Source of the DNA: an uncultured Clostridium sp.
Lineage (GTDB): Bacteria; Bacillota_I; Bacilli_A; Acholeplasmatales; Anaeroplasmataceae
Reading direction: 5' to 3'
Length of the DNA stretch: 35,982 nucleotides
Assembly: GCA_946538835.1 (NCBI GenBank)
Contig: CAMNGZ010000005.1
Span: forward strand, 1 to 35,982
A model generated the notes under the pieces. The model was not told where the DNA came from, did not search any database, and worked only from the letters and a program-made list of their open reading frames with translations. This document shows, piece after piece, positions 26,818-35,982 of the stretch (position 1 is the first letter of the stretch; each line of letters opens with the position of its first letter). Made by a program: the position numbers and the translations under genes.

Positions 26818-29385
26818 CTACTCCTTATATTCATTCTTTTTATCGTATAGGAAGTTTAACGCGTCTCTTCCTGACATATCTTCAAGATTAAGGGCTTCAA
26901 TTTCGTGTAATAGCTTAATAGCTCTTTCCTCTTCTTTATGTTGAGGATCTTCTTCATATTGATCGAAGTTAAATAAATTCATATTGGCTTCTTTTCTAGT
27001 ATCTTTTTCTGTCAATATTTCAAGAATCTGATCAGCTCTCTTTAATAATGAACGAGGTAATCCTGCAAGTGAGGCTACATTAATACCATATGATTTATCA
27101 ACACCACCATCTAAAACTTTATGTAAGAATACAATCTTACCATTTATTTCTTTAGCTTCAACATGGACATTTTTTAAATGAGTTAGTGTCTTAGTCAAGT
27201 CACAAAGCTCATGGTAATGTGTTGAGAATAACATCGCACAACCAATCTTTTGATGTACATATTCAATAATAGCTTGCGCAATAGCCATACCATCATATGT
27301 AGCTGTACCACGACCAAGTTCATCAAATAGAATTAATGAATCTTTTGTAGCATGAGAAATAGCATAATTAGCTTCAAGCATTTCAACCATGAATGTAGAT
27401 TGACCACTTAATAAGTCATCACTTGCACCAATACGTGTAAAAATTTGGTCAAAAATCATAATATCACAAATATCTGCTGGTACAAATGAACCTATTTGAG
27501 CCATAATGGCAATTAAAGCTAATTCTCTCATAAATGTTGATTTACCAGACATGTTAGGTCCTGTGATAAGCATTTCATTAAATTTATTTAATTCAATATC
27601 ATTAGCCACAAAATTTTCTTTTAACATTGATTCAACAACAGGATGACGACCTGAGATAATATGTACAGTCCGATTCTTGTTAAATGTAGGACGGACATAA
27701 TTTCTCTTTAAGGCGTTATCTGCAAGTGAAACTAAGCAATCAATTGTAGACACAATATTTGCAAGATGTTGCAAAGACTTAGAATAACTTTTTGCTAAAT
27801 CTCTTAATTCTCTGAATAAATCATATTCAAGTTTGATGATTTTATCATTAGAACCTAAAATGATTTGTTCATACTCTTTTAATTCAGGTGTAATGAAACG
27901 CTCGGCATTAGCCAAAGTTTGTTTGCGCTCATAATGTCCTTCTTCATTTAAGTTCTCAATTTGACCTTTTGAAACTTCAATATAGTAACCAAAGACTCTA
28001 TTGTATCCAACGTGCATAGTCTTAATACCAGTACGATCACGTTCAGATTGTTCATAATTTTGAATCCATTCATTACTATTTCTTGAAATTTCTCTGATAT
28101 TATCAAGTTCTTCGTTATATCCTTCTTTAATCATTCCACCTTCTTTAATTGTTAGAGGTGGTTCGTCAACTAAAGCTTTTTCTAATTGCTCAAATAAAAC
28201 GTCATGTGTATCTAAAGAATCAGCCAAATCTTTTGATGTAGGAACATTTAATTTAGAAACGTTTTCTTTTAGACTTGGAATATTAGATAAGGACTTTCTT
28301 AATTGAACAAGATCACGAGCATTCGCATTACCACAAGAAATTCTACCAATGATACGTTCAAGGTCATAAATGGTTTTTAAACTATTTTTGATATCTTCTT
28401 TTACAACATAATCATTCTTTATAGCTTCGACATAATCAAGACGTGAATTGATTTCGTTCATATCTTTTAAAGGTCTATCAAGCCATTTTCTCATCATACG
28501 ACTACCCATCGCAGTTTGGCAATTATCAAGTAAAGCTAATAAAGAGCCTTGCTTTTGATGCAAACGAAGATTTTCAGTAAGTTCCAAATTACGCTTTGTA
28601 AATGGATCAATTCTTAAAAAATCTTCATTTGTATAATATTTAACAGGCTGTAAGTGGGTAATATCTTGCCTTTGAGTTTCAATTAGATAATTAACAAGAA
28701 GTCCAATAGGTTTAAAGAACTTTTCTTCAAGTCCATATAAAACATACTTATCTTCATCATTTAATTGAGAATTTTCTTCAACTGAAATTAAAATTTGATA
28801 ATTAGTCTTTAATTGGTCCAATTGACTAGCATTAAATGTTTTTGAAATAACAATTTCCTTACTATTTAAGTTAATAATTTCATTTAATGCGGTATTTAAG
28901 CTCTTAATCTCGGTTAAGTAGATTTCACCTGTTGAAATATCGGCATAGCTTAACACGTAATTATTATCAACCTTTGATAAAGATGAAATATAATTATTTT
29001 CTCTATCATTTAAACCAGTATCAACTAATGTACCAGGAGTGATAATTTTCACTACATCTCTTTTTACAAGACCCTTAGCTTGGCTAGGGTCTTCTACTTG
29101 TTCTACAATTACAACCTTGTATCCTTTAGATACTAATGTCTTTGCGTAATCCAAATAAGCATGGAAAGGAAGACCACACATAGGTACTCTTTCAGTATAA
29201 CCTGCATCCTTACCAGTTAATTGTAATTCTAATTCACGAGAAGCAATATATGCGTCATCAAAAAACATTTCATAGAAATCACCAATTCTATAAAACACAA
29301 TTGAATCCATATATTTTTCTTTACACTCAATATATTGTTGAATCATTGGAGTAAAATATTCTTTTTTTACTTCACTTAATCTCAT
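26818..29385 (-). CDS. mutS: DNA mismatch repair protein MutS
   Basis: RIGDFYEMFFDDA; TGPNMSGKSTFMRE; LFDELGRGTATYDGMAIA. ATG at 29385 preferred over the TTG at 29397 used in the track. Confidence 0.95.
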   Translation of the reverse strand: MRLSEVKKEYFTPMIQQYIECKEKYMDSIVFYRIGDFYEMFFDDAYIASRELELQLTGKDAGYTERVPMCGLPFHAYLDYAKTLVSKGYKVVIVEQVEDPSQAKGLVKRDVVKIITPGTLVDTGLNDRENNYISSLSKVDNNYVLSYADISTGEIYLTEIKSLNTALNEIINLNSKEIVISKTFNASQLDQLKTNYQILISVEENSQLNDEDKYVLYGLEEKFFKPIGLLVNYLIETQRQDITHLQPVKYYTNEDFLRIDPFTKRNLELTENLRLHQKQGSLLALLDNCQTAMGSRMMRKWLDRPLKDMNEINSRLDYVEAIKNDYVVKEDIKNSLKTIYDLERIIGRISCGNANARDLVQLRKSLSNIPSLKENVSKLNVPTSKDLADSLDTHDVLFEQLEKALVDEPPLTIKEGGMIKEGYNEELDNIREISRNSNEWIQNYEQSERDRTGIKTMHVGYNRVFGYYIEVSKGQIENLNEEGHYERKQTLANAERFITPELKEYEQIILGSNDKIIKLEYDLFRELRDLAKSYSKSLQHLANIVSTIDCLVSLADNALKRNYVRPTFNKNRTVHIISGRHPVVESMLKENFVANDIELNKFNEMLITGPNMSGKSTFMRELALIAIMAQIGSFVPADICDIMIFDQIFTRIGASDDLLSGQSTFMVEMLEANYAISHATKDSLILFDELGRGTATYDGMAIAQAIIEYVHQKIGCAMLFSTHYHELCDLTKTLTHLKNVHVEAKEINGKIVFLHKVLDGGVDKSYGINVASLAGLPRSLLKRADQILEILTEKDTRKEANMNLFNFDQYEEDPQHKEEERAIKLLHEIEALNLEDMSGRDALNFLYDKKNEYKE

Positions 29386-29409
29386 TTTAAACACCAACTT
29401 TTTGAAAAA

Positions 29410-29436
29410 ATTTACTATATTTATTTTATAGTAAAT
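29410..29436. promoter_or_regulatory. Perfect inverted repeat over the mutS -10 region
   Basis: ATTTACTATA-N7-TATAGTAAAT. Confidence 0.6.
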
Positions 29437-29451
29437 GGCCTTTTTTTACAA
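29423..29451 (-). promoter_or_regulatory. Candidate mutS promoter
   Basis: Minus TTGTAA-N17-TAAAAT. Confidence 0.5.
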
Positions 29452-29460
29452 GAAAATAGC

Positions 29461-29490
29461 TAAAAAAAGTCCTAGACGAAGCTAGGACCT
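29461..29490 (-). terminator. Rho-independent terminator of the BspA-like gene
   Basis: gtcctag-acgaag-ctaggac with T-run on the minus strand. Confidence 0.85.
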
Positions 29491-29494
29491 TAAG

Positions 29495-30808
29495 TTAGAT
29501 TTCATGATTGCAGAAAACTTCTCTTCCGTTTGTAACAGTACTTGATACAGTAATCTTTGACCACTCTTCTTCAGTACCAACGAAATAAATAGTTTTGAAT
29601 TTTGAGCATCCAGTAAATGCACTATCATTAATTTGAGACATCTTAGTGTTCTTAATGACTATACTTGTTAATTCAGAACAGTTAGCAAACACATTTGATT
29701 GTATCATATAAAGATTCTTTGATAATGTTATATCCTTTAAGCTTGTGCATGAGCTAAAAGCATATGTTTGAACACCTGAAACAAAATCAGCCATATTAAA
29801 ATTAGTTAATTTCTCGCAATTTGCAAATGCGTATGATCCAATTGAATTAACTTCAAGAGTATCAAAAGAAGTTATCTTAGAACCATATAACGCATATGCG
29901 CCAATCATCTTAATATTTTTAGTTAATTTGATACTTGTAGCATTTGAATTGTAGAACGCAAATTCATAAATTCCATCAACTGCGTAAGTTTGACCCATAA
30001 ATGTAGTAGTTTCTGGTAGTTCAAATGTTGTTTGATCTAGTTTCTTATAACCAGATACATCACAAGTCTTTGTTTCATTATCATATACAAAATAGTAATC
30101 ACTATTTTCTTTTTCAAAATTGACACCATAATTGGCAGTTAATCCCAAGAAATATTCATTACCTTTTTCATTTACTTGGTTAGAAAATTGTCCACTCTTA
30201 TAATATAAACCTTTTAAGCTTGAAGCTTTTTCAAAATCATAAGCTGAAACAGAATCAAGTTTATTAGCATATACATTTCTTAATTTTGTATCACCACTGA
30301 ATGTGTAGCCATTCAATTTAGTTACATTAGATGGTAAAAAAATATCAGTCATAGATGAGCAATTTCTAAATGCGCCATAACCAATATAATTTAGAGTTTC
30401 AGGCAATTCTACATTGACAAGGGCAGAGCATCTATCAAATGCGAAATTATCAATTTTTTCCACACCGCCAAATGAAACATATCTTAAGTTTGTGCAACGT
30501 GCAAATGATTGATCTCCAATTTGTTTAACATTGTTAGGAATAATGACTTTTTCAATAACTGTATTTGAAGCAAATGCACTCTTATCAATTGAGGTAACAT
30601 TATATGATGTTCCGTCAATTTTAACTATATTAGGTATTTCAACTACTTTTTGACTTGAATTAAGTCCCTTAACTGATGCTTCATTTGTCTTTTTGTTTAT
30701 TGTAAATGATATATCTTTTACTACTTCATCACTAGCTAAATCTTGATTACAAGATCCTAGTGTTAACAATAATAATGGTAATAATACTGCAAATTTTCTT
30801 TTTTTCAT
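29495..30808 (-). CDS. BspA-type leucine-rich-repeat (LRR_5/TpLRR) surface lipoprotein
   Basis: MKKRKFAVLLPLLLLTLGSC lipobox; repeats such as FARCTNLRYVSFGGVEKIDNFAFDRCSALVNVELPETLNYIGYGAFRNCSSM. Confidence 0.9.
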   Translation of the reverse strand: MKKRKFAVLLPLLLLTLGSCNQDLASDEVVKDISFTINKKTNEASVKGLNSSQKVVEIPNIVKIDGTSYNVTSIDKSAFASNTVIEKVIIPNNVKQIGDQSFARCTNLRYVSFGGVEKIDNFAFDRCSALVNVELPETLNYIGYGAFRNCSSMTDIFLPSNVTKLNGYTFSGDTKLRNVYANKLDSVSAYDFEKASSLKGLYYKSGQFSNQVNEKGNEYFLGLTANYGVNFEKENSDYYFVYDNETKTCDVSGYKKLDQTTFELPETTTFMGQTYAVDGIYEFAFYNSNATSIKLTKNIKMIGAYALYGSKITSFDTLEVNSIGSYAFANCEKLTNFNMADFVSGVQTYAFSSCTSLKDITLSKNLYMIQSNVFANCSELTSIVIKNTKMSQINDSAFTGCSKFKTIYFVGTEEEWSKITVSSTVTNGREVFCNHEI

Positions 30809-30884
30809 TAGTAACCCCTTACTTTCTTAATTCTTTACCAATATTATACACAAAAAAAGTCGAATTTTGTAGACTGTTAAGCAA

Positions 30885-30910
30885 AAAATAGGTTATTTCT
30901 AACCTATTTT
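30885..30910 (-). terminator. Rho-independent terminator of the RicA/YlbF-like gene
   Basis: aaaataggtta-tttc-taacctatttt, 11-bp perfect arms, overlapping the stop. Confidence 0.75.
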
Positions 30911-31245
30911 AAATTACGATTTATTTTGTTACCTAAATAATCAAGAATACTTACGAGTAAGTCATTATAATATTCTAACAAATCAATATATTCATTTAAT
31001 AATGGCAAATCTTCAATTTGTTCGTTAATTTTTTTATACTCATTTCTATATTCTTTATAAGTTTCTACAAGGCCCATAATTTTAGCTTGAACTATAGATT
31101 TAGAAATATTTTGCTTTTGCTTGATAAGTTTAACTATATCTTCATTTGAATCAAAATATGCTTCTAAATCATGAAGTCGCTTTAGATTGGAATCACTATC
31201 TAGAATTTCAAATAGTTTATCTAAACTAGTCACAAAGTTCTCCAA
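30904..31245 (-). CDS. YlbF/YmcA (RicA)-family protein
   Basis: Helical 113-aa protein with KQKQNISKSIVQAK; position directly after miaB and before mutS matches the ymcA position in B. subtilis. Confidence 0.65.
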   Translation of the reverse strand: MENFVTSLDKLFEILDSDSNLKRLHDLEAYFDSNEDIVKLIKQKQNISKSIVQAKIMGLVETYKEYRNEYKKINEQIEDLPLLNEYIDLLEYYNDLLVSILDYLGNKINRNLK

Positions 31246-32665
31246 TTACAAACCATGACTTAGCTTCAGTTACACGAACATTAACAATCTTACCAACTAA
31301 TGACATATCGCTAGACTTGAAGTGGCATAGCTTATTGTATTCTGTGTATCCACAAAGCATACCTTCACCATTCTTAGAAGGACCATCAACAAGTACCTTT
31401 TGAACAGTACCAACGAAACGTTGATTACCTTTTAAATAATAACTATTAACCTTGTCAATTAAAGTTTGAAGACGTTGATTTTTTTCTTCTTCAGTCAATG
31501 TATTAGGATATGTTGCAGCCGGAGTACCTTCTCTTGGAGAATAGATGAATGTATAAGCACCATCATATTCAACTGCATCTACTAAATCTAGAGTATGCTT
31601 AAATTGTTCTTCAGTTTCTCCAGGGAATGCAACGATAATATCTGTAGTAATCGCGATACCAGGTCTTGCCGCTTTAAGCTTATTGATTTTATCTAGATAT
31701 TCCTCAACAGTGTATTTTCTGTTCATTCTCTTTAACACTTCATTATCACCACTTTGAACTGGTAAATGAAGGTTAGGCATTACAGACTTGCATTTAGCAT
31801 GTGCTTCAATTGTCAAATCATCGAAATCTCTTGGATGGCTAGTTGTATATCTTATACGTGGAATACCTGTCTTATCAAGATCAAATAATAGATTACCAAA
31901 TGAATAATCATCATATCTATCTTTACCATAAGCATTTACATTTTGACCAAGTAATGTAACTTCTTGATATCCTTCTTTAACAAGTTCTTCAACCTCACGA
32001 ATGATATCTTCTTTAGCTCTACTTCTTTCCTTACCACGAGTGTATGGAACGATACAGTATGTGCAGAATTCATCGCAGCCAAACATAATATTTACCCAAG
32101 CTTTATACTTAGATACACGAATCTTTGGTGCATTTTCAAGAATTCCACCTTGTTCGCTTAATACTTCAACAACCTTCTTGCTAGTTTCATATTTTTTTGC
32201 AATAAGATTTGGAAGATTATTGATATTGTGTGTACCAAAGACAATGTCAACATGAGGATAAGTTTGTAAAAATTTCTCTGTGGCATTTTCTTCTTGAGGC
32301 ATACAACCACAAATACCAATTGTCATATCAGGCTTTTCACGTTTTGCACCTTTAAGTTGTCCTAAAACACCCCAAATACGATTTTCAGCATTTGCACGAA
32401 TAGCACAAGTATTAAGAATTACAATGTCAGACTTCATTGCGTCTTCTTCGCTATTTTTTGAATATCCCATATTTTCAAGAATACCTGAGATAACTTCACT
32501 ATCAGCTTCATTACCTTGGCATCCATATGTAAATACATGATAAGTCTTACCTGTACCTAAATGACGATAAGCATCATTCATTTCAAATTTAATTGTTTGC
32601 GTTTCTTCCTTACGACGATTTCTCGCTTTCTTTAAATCAGGAAGTGCTATTTTAATACTCTTCAT
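31226..32665 (-). CDS. miaB: tRNA-2-methylthio-N6-dimethylallyladenosine synthase MiaB
   Basis: TYGCQGNEADSE; CDEFCTYCIVPYTRGKERSR; TRAM-like C-terminus. Confidence 0.95.
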   Translation of the reverse strand: MKSIKIALPDLKKARNRRKEETQTIKFEMNDAYRHLGTGKTYHVFTYGCQGNEADSEVISGILENMGYSKNSEEDAMKSDIVILNTCAIRANAENRIWGVLGQLKGAKREKPDMTIGICGCMPQEENATEKFLQTYPHVDIVFGTHNINNLPNLIAKKYETSKKVVEVLSEQGGILENAPKIRVSKYKAWVNIMFGCDEFCTYCIVPYTRGKERSRAKEDIIREVEELVKEGYQEVTLLGQNVNAYGKDRYDDYSFGNLLFDLDKTGIPRIRYTTSHPRDFDDLTIEAHAKCKSVMPNLHLPVQSGDNEVLKRMNRKYTVEEYLDKINKLKAARPGIAITTDIIVAFPGETEEQFKHTLDLVDAVEYDGAYTFIYSPREGTPAATYPNTLTEEEKNQRLQTLIDKVNSYYLKGNQRFVGTVQKVLVDGPSKNGEGMLCGYTEYNKLCHFKSSDMSLVGKIVNVRVTEAKSWFVIGELCD

Positions 32666-32682
32666 AAAAAATCACCTTTTAA

Positions 32683-32711
32683 AGTATAATCTATTTTATT
32701 TTTTTATTCAA
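32683..32711 (-). promoter_or_regulatory. Candidate miaB promoter
   Basis: Minus TTGAAT-N17-TATACT upstream of SD AAAGGTGAT. Confidence 0.6.
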
Positions 32712-32714
32712 CAA

Positions 32715-33497
32715 TTAATTAAAGTTCTTACAAACTTCATGGATTCTCTTAATTGATGGTTTTGAGTCTCCAATTGATAGAACAACCGCATTAAATTGGA
32801 AGTCTCCTGTTGAGACCATAGCCTTGTTGAAAACACCGGTTCTAAATCTTTCAATAATAGCCGGTGCATCACTACCAATTACGCCATTTAATGGTCCAGT
32901 CATACCAATATCAGTAATAAATAATGTGCCATTTGGCAACACTCTTTCATCCGCTGTTTGAACGTGGGTATGAGTTCCTACAACAGCACTAACTTTACCA
33001 TCAAAATCATAACCAAGTGCTATTTTTTCACTTGAGGCTTCAGCATGCATATCTACAATATAATAATCAGCTTTAACTGAAGCTAAAATATTGTCTAACG
33101 CTCTAAATGGGCAATCTAGGCTCATATTCATAAAGACACGTCCCATCAAATTAATGACACAAATTTTCTTTCCATTATAATTGATTACATAATAACCCTT
33201 ACCAATATTTGTATTGATATTAGCTGGTCTAATAACTAAAGAATTATCAATATATGAAAGAATTTCATTATTTGAAAAAGTGTGATTTCCCATAGTAAAG
33301 CAAGAAATTCCAAGTTTCTTTAATCTATTGTAGTGTCTTTCAGCTAAACCTTTTCCATTTGTAACATTTTCCGCATTAGCAATAACAAGATTAATCTTAT
33401 TTTCTTGTTTGATTCTAGCTAGATTCTTTTCAAGATAAGTGACTGAATCATTGCCAAACAAGTCACCAATAAATAATATATTCATATTTTCACTCAT
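32715..33497 (-). CDS. ymdB: YmdB-family metallophosphoesterase
   Basis: NILFIGDLFGNDSV; IANAENVTNGKG; TMGNHTFSNNEI; VVGTHTHVQTADERVLP. Confidence 0.93.
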   Translation of the reverse strand: MSENMNILFIGDLFGNDSVTYLEKNLARIKQENKINLVIANAENVTNGKGLAERHYNRLKKLGISCFTMGNHTFSNNEILSYIDNSLVIRPANINTNIGKGYYVINYNGKKICVINLMGRVFMNMSLDCPFRALDNILASVKADYYIVDMHAEASSEKIALGYDFDGKVSAVVGTHTHVQTADERVLPNGTLFITDIGMTGPLNGVIGSDAPAIIERFRTGVFNKAMVSTGDFQFNAVVLSIGDSKPSIKRIHEVCKNFN

Positions 33498-33537
33498 TTC
33501 TAATAAATTTATGATACCACATTTTGATGCATAAAAA

Positions 33538-33563
33538 AAGCAAGAAACTTTCGTCTCTTGCTT
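33538..33563 (-). terminator. Rho-independent terminator of rny
   Basis: aagcaaga / tcttgctt arms with T-run on the minus strand, just after the stop at 33570. Confidence 0.75.
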
Positions 33564-33569
33564 ATTTAA

Positions 33570-35132
33570 CTATTTTGCAATGTCACTAGCTCTTGTTTCT
33601 CTAATAACTGTTACTTTGATAGTACCAGGATATTGAAGTTTAGCTTCAATTTGTTCACGAATTTCACGTGCAACTTTAAATGTTGAAGCGTCATCAACTT
33701 GATCAGGATTAACAATAACTCTAATTTCTCTACCAGCTTGAATAGCGAAGCTTGATTGAACACCCTTAACTGTGTTAGCAATCTCTTCTAAGCTTTCAAG
33801 ACGCTTAGTATAATTTTCTAGAGAATCACTTCTAGCACCAGGACGAGCACTTGATAAAGCGTCAGCTGCAGCTACTAATACTGCAATAACTGATTTAGGT
33901 GCAACATCTTCGTGATGGCTTGCGATAGCATCAATAACCTCAGCAGGTTCATGATACTTCTTTGCAAGAGCAACACCAATTTCAACGTGGCTACCTTCAA
34001 TTTCATGGTCAACAGCTTTACCGATATCGTGTAATAAACCTGCACGTTTAGCTAATTGTTCATTTTCACCAATTTCTACTGCAAGCTTACCTGCTAAGAA
34101 GCTAGTTTCAAGTGAATGTTGAAGAACATTTTGGCCATAACTTGTACGATAATATAATCTACCAAGTAATTTTACTAAATCTGGGTGTATTTTACCTACA
34201 CCAGCTTTAAATACGGCTTCTTCACCTTTTTCACGAATATCCATTTCAACTTCGGTACGGCATCTTTCAACAACTTCTTCAATTCTAGCTGGATGAATTC
34301 TACCATCACTAACCAAAATCTCTAATGCTTTCTTAGCTACTTCTCTTCTGATTGGATCAAATGAAGAAATAACTACAGCATCTGGAGTGTCGTCAACAAT
34401 CAAATCAACTCCTGTCATTGATTCAATTGTACGAATGTTTCTACCTTCGCGACCGATAATTCTACCCTTTGTATCATCCTGTGGAAGAGATACAGTTGTA
34501 GCTGTGGTTTCACTAACTGTTTCACCGGCATATTTTTGAATAGCAAGACTTAGAATGTTACGAGCGTTAGCTTTAGCATCATTCTTAGCCTTTTCTTCTT
34601 CATCTTTAATGTATTGAGTAATTTCATTAGACATATCTTCTTTAACTTTCTTAATGATAATGTCTTTTGCTTGTTCCTTACTCATACCTGAAATTTCAAC
34701 GAGCTTATTTTCTTGCTCCTTCATAATCCCTTGAACTTTGATATTAAGATTGTCAATCTCAGATTTCTTTTCATCAATCTTAGATTCTTTTTCGTTTAAT
34801 AATTCTTCTCTACGGTCAAGATTACTAGAACGTCTGTCTAGAGTATCTTCACGTAAATCAAGTTTATTTTCAAGGTCAACAACAACACTTTTTCTTTCTT
34901 TAATGTCATGTTCAGCTTGAATCTTTAAATTATTAACCTCTTCTTTTCCCTCTTGAATAGCTTTATTTTTAATTGCTAATGCTTCATTTTTTGCATCTTC
35001 AAGTATCTTTTCAGCCTTATTTTGGTTTTGGCCAACCTTCTTCTTATTATGTACATTCGTAATAATAATAGTGGCACCTGCACCAACGGCTAAACTTATC
35101 AAAGCAACAAGGATATATATTAATGGTTCCAT
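33570..35132 (-). CDS. rny: Ribonuclease Y
   Basis: N-terminal TM plus coiled coil, KH domain [17 protein letters not shown] motif [10 protein letters not shown]. Start moved to [11 protein letters not shown] (SD GAGGTGATATA). Confidence 0.95.
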   Translation of the reverse strand: MEPLIYILVALISLAVGAGATIIITNVHNKKKVGQNQNKAEKILEDAKNEALAIKNKAIQEGKEEVNNLKIQAEHDIKERKSVVVDLENKLDLREDTLDRRSSNLDRREELLNEKESKIDEKKSEIDNLNIKVQGIMKEQENKLVEISGMSKEQAKDIIIKKVKEDMSNEITQYIKDEEEKAKNDAKANARNILSLAIQKYAGETVSETTATTVSLPQDDTKGRIIGREGRNIRTIESMTGVDLIVDDTPDAVVISSFDPIRREVAKKALEILVSDGRIHPARIEEVVERCRTEVEMDIREKGEEAVFKAGVGKIHPDLVKLLGRLYYRTSYGQNVLQHSLETSFLAGKLAVEIGENEQLAKRAGLLHDIGKAVDHEIEGSHVEIGVALAKKYHEPAEVIDAIASHHEDVAPKSVIAVLVAAADALSSARPGARSDSLENYTKRLESLEEIANTVKGVQSSFAIQAGREIRVIVNPDQVDDASTFKVAREIREQIEAKLQYPGTIKVTVIRETRASDIAK

Positions 35133-35203
35133 TATATCACCTCTGCTTAAATATCTAATATATCGTCTTTCCACATTAAGACCGATATTATTTTATCCAT
35201 ATA

Positions 35204-35221
35204 TGTAATTTCACAATTACA
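35204..35221. other. Small hairpin at the predicted 5' end of the rny transcript
   Basis: TGTAATT-TCAC-AATTACA, 7-bp perfect arms starting about 6 nt downstream of the -10 box. Confidence 0.45.
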
Positions 35222-35226
35222 ATTAA

Positions 35227-35255
35227 ATTATACCTTTTAAAACTCTAGTAGTCAA
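35227..35255 (-). promoter_or_regulatory. rny promoter
   Basis: Minus TTGACT-N17-TATAAT. Confidence 0.75.
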
Positions 35256-35280
35256 TTAAAGAATTGGCGTAGTTTTAAAC

Positions 35281-35309
35281 TTGAAAAGATTTTACTCCTA
35301 TTGTAAAAT
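35281..35309 (+). promoter_or_regulatory. Promoter of the 206-aa membrane-protein gene
   Basis: TTGAAA-N17-TAAAAT, then SD AAAGGATG. Confidence 0.75.
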
Positions 35310-35335
35310 AATTATATAGTGAAAAGGATGATAAA

Positions 35336-35956
35336 ATGAAAAAAGAAAAAGTGAATAATAGAAAATACGTATTATCGAGAAAGATTTTATTCTTATCTAT
35401 AATTATCATTGTTCCACTTCTAGTCTTAATTATCTGGTTCATTTCAGGATTTGTTAACTCAAGAGTTGGAAATGATATTAAAACTAAATTTGAAATTGAA
35501 AATGCTAATGAAGTTAATTATCAACAAGCAACAAGCTTTAATGACTTCAACCTTAAATTTTATTTAACTGACTATACTAAAGCTAGTGAATCATCAAATG
35601 GTTCTCTAACTGGTGAATATCAAGTTTACTACAATTCAGATGTTAAAGTAACTAATTTAAAGATGTCATTCACAGCAGCTGACTATTGGAGTCACTACGT
35701 TGCAACTCCAAAATCTAAATCAAGCGTTACAATCAGTACATCAATTCCTTCAAGTAATTCAACACTTGGAACATTAACTCTAGATTATAAGAGTAAAAAT
35801 GGCTGGGGTATCGATGCTACAACTTCTACTACCCCTGACATCTATTTATATCTATCTTATACATATGTAGATAAAGATGGTAAAAAGAGCGATAAGATGA
35901 CAATCTTAACTTACAAATTCAATGATTTTAGTTCTTCAATAAGATTTAAAGAATAA
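35336..35956 (+). CDS. Single-TM exported hypothetical protein (206 aa)
   Basis: ORF with SD; N-term TM KILFLSIIIIVPLLVLIIWFISGFV; beta-rich extracytoplasmic domain. Confidence 0.75.
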   Translation: MKKEKVNNRKYVLSRKILFLSIIIIVPLLVLIIWFISGFVNSRVGNDIKTKFEIENANEVNYQQATSFNDFNLKFYLTDYTKASESSNGSLTGEYQVYYNSDVKVTNLKMSFTAADYWSHYVATPKSKSSVTISTSIPSSNSTLGTLTLDYKSKNGWGIDATTSTTPDIYLYLSYTYVDKDGKKSDKMTILTYKFNDFSSSIRFKE

Positions 35957-35982
35957 CTTAAAAAGCCTAATTGGTTTAAAAT

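Noticed and set aside
31964-32255. Plus-strand ORFs antisense to miaB
   Set aside because: miaB is intact and conserved on the other strand; no start signals for the antisense ORFs
1-35982. Mycoplasma genetic code (UGA = Trp)
   Set aside because: MutS, MutL, MiaB, RNase Y and others are full length under code 11, and sampled Trp codons are TGG
35957-35982. Possible terminator after the 206-aa gene (aaaaagcctaattggttta)
   Set aside because: Weak stem with G-U pairs and truncated by the window end; cannot be judged

Overview
AT-rich, chromosomal, Bacilli/Mollicutes-like window, almost entirely minus-strand. About two thirds is recognisable housekeeping DNA: rny, ymdB, miaB, a RicA/YlbF-family gene, mutS, mutL, miaA, aroK, aroQ, efp, a CorC/HlyC-type CBS protein, recQ and asnA. 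Accessory content includes a BspA-type leucine-rich-repeat lipoprotein inserted upstream of mutS, a divergent Cys-type sulfatase/anSME pair, and a metal-resistance operon made of an ArsR-family regulator, a stand-alone HMA domain and a CadA-like P1B ATPase. The most unusual object is a 10.1-kb gene (2074..12171) for a 3365-aa predicted secreted, membrane-anchored protein. It is built from dozens of ~65-70 aa beta-rich modules that are themselves arranged in a ~260-aa four-module super-repeat. A small membrane-protein gene overlaps its stop codon. Other points worth checking: an EF-P with a non-canonical modification loop, a terminator-like hairpin containing the recQ Shine-Dalgarno, two matching ArsR-type operators, a palindrome over the mutS -10 region, and no TGA stop in any of the 24 genes. 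No tRNA, rRNA, CRISPR array or transposon was seen. All family assignments are from motif reading; no database search was run.
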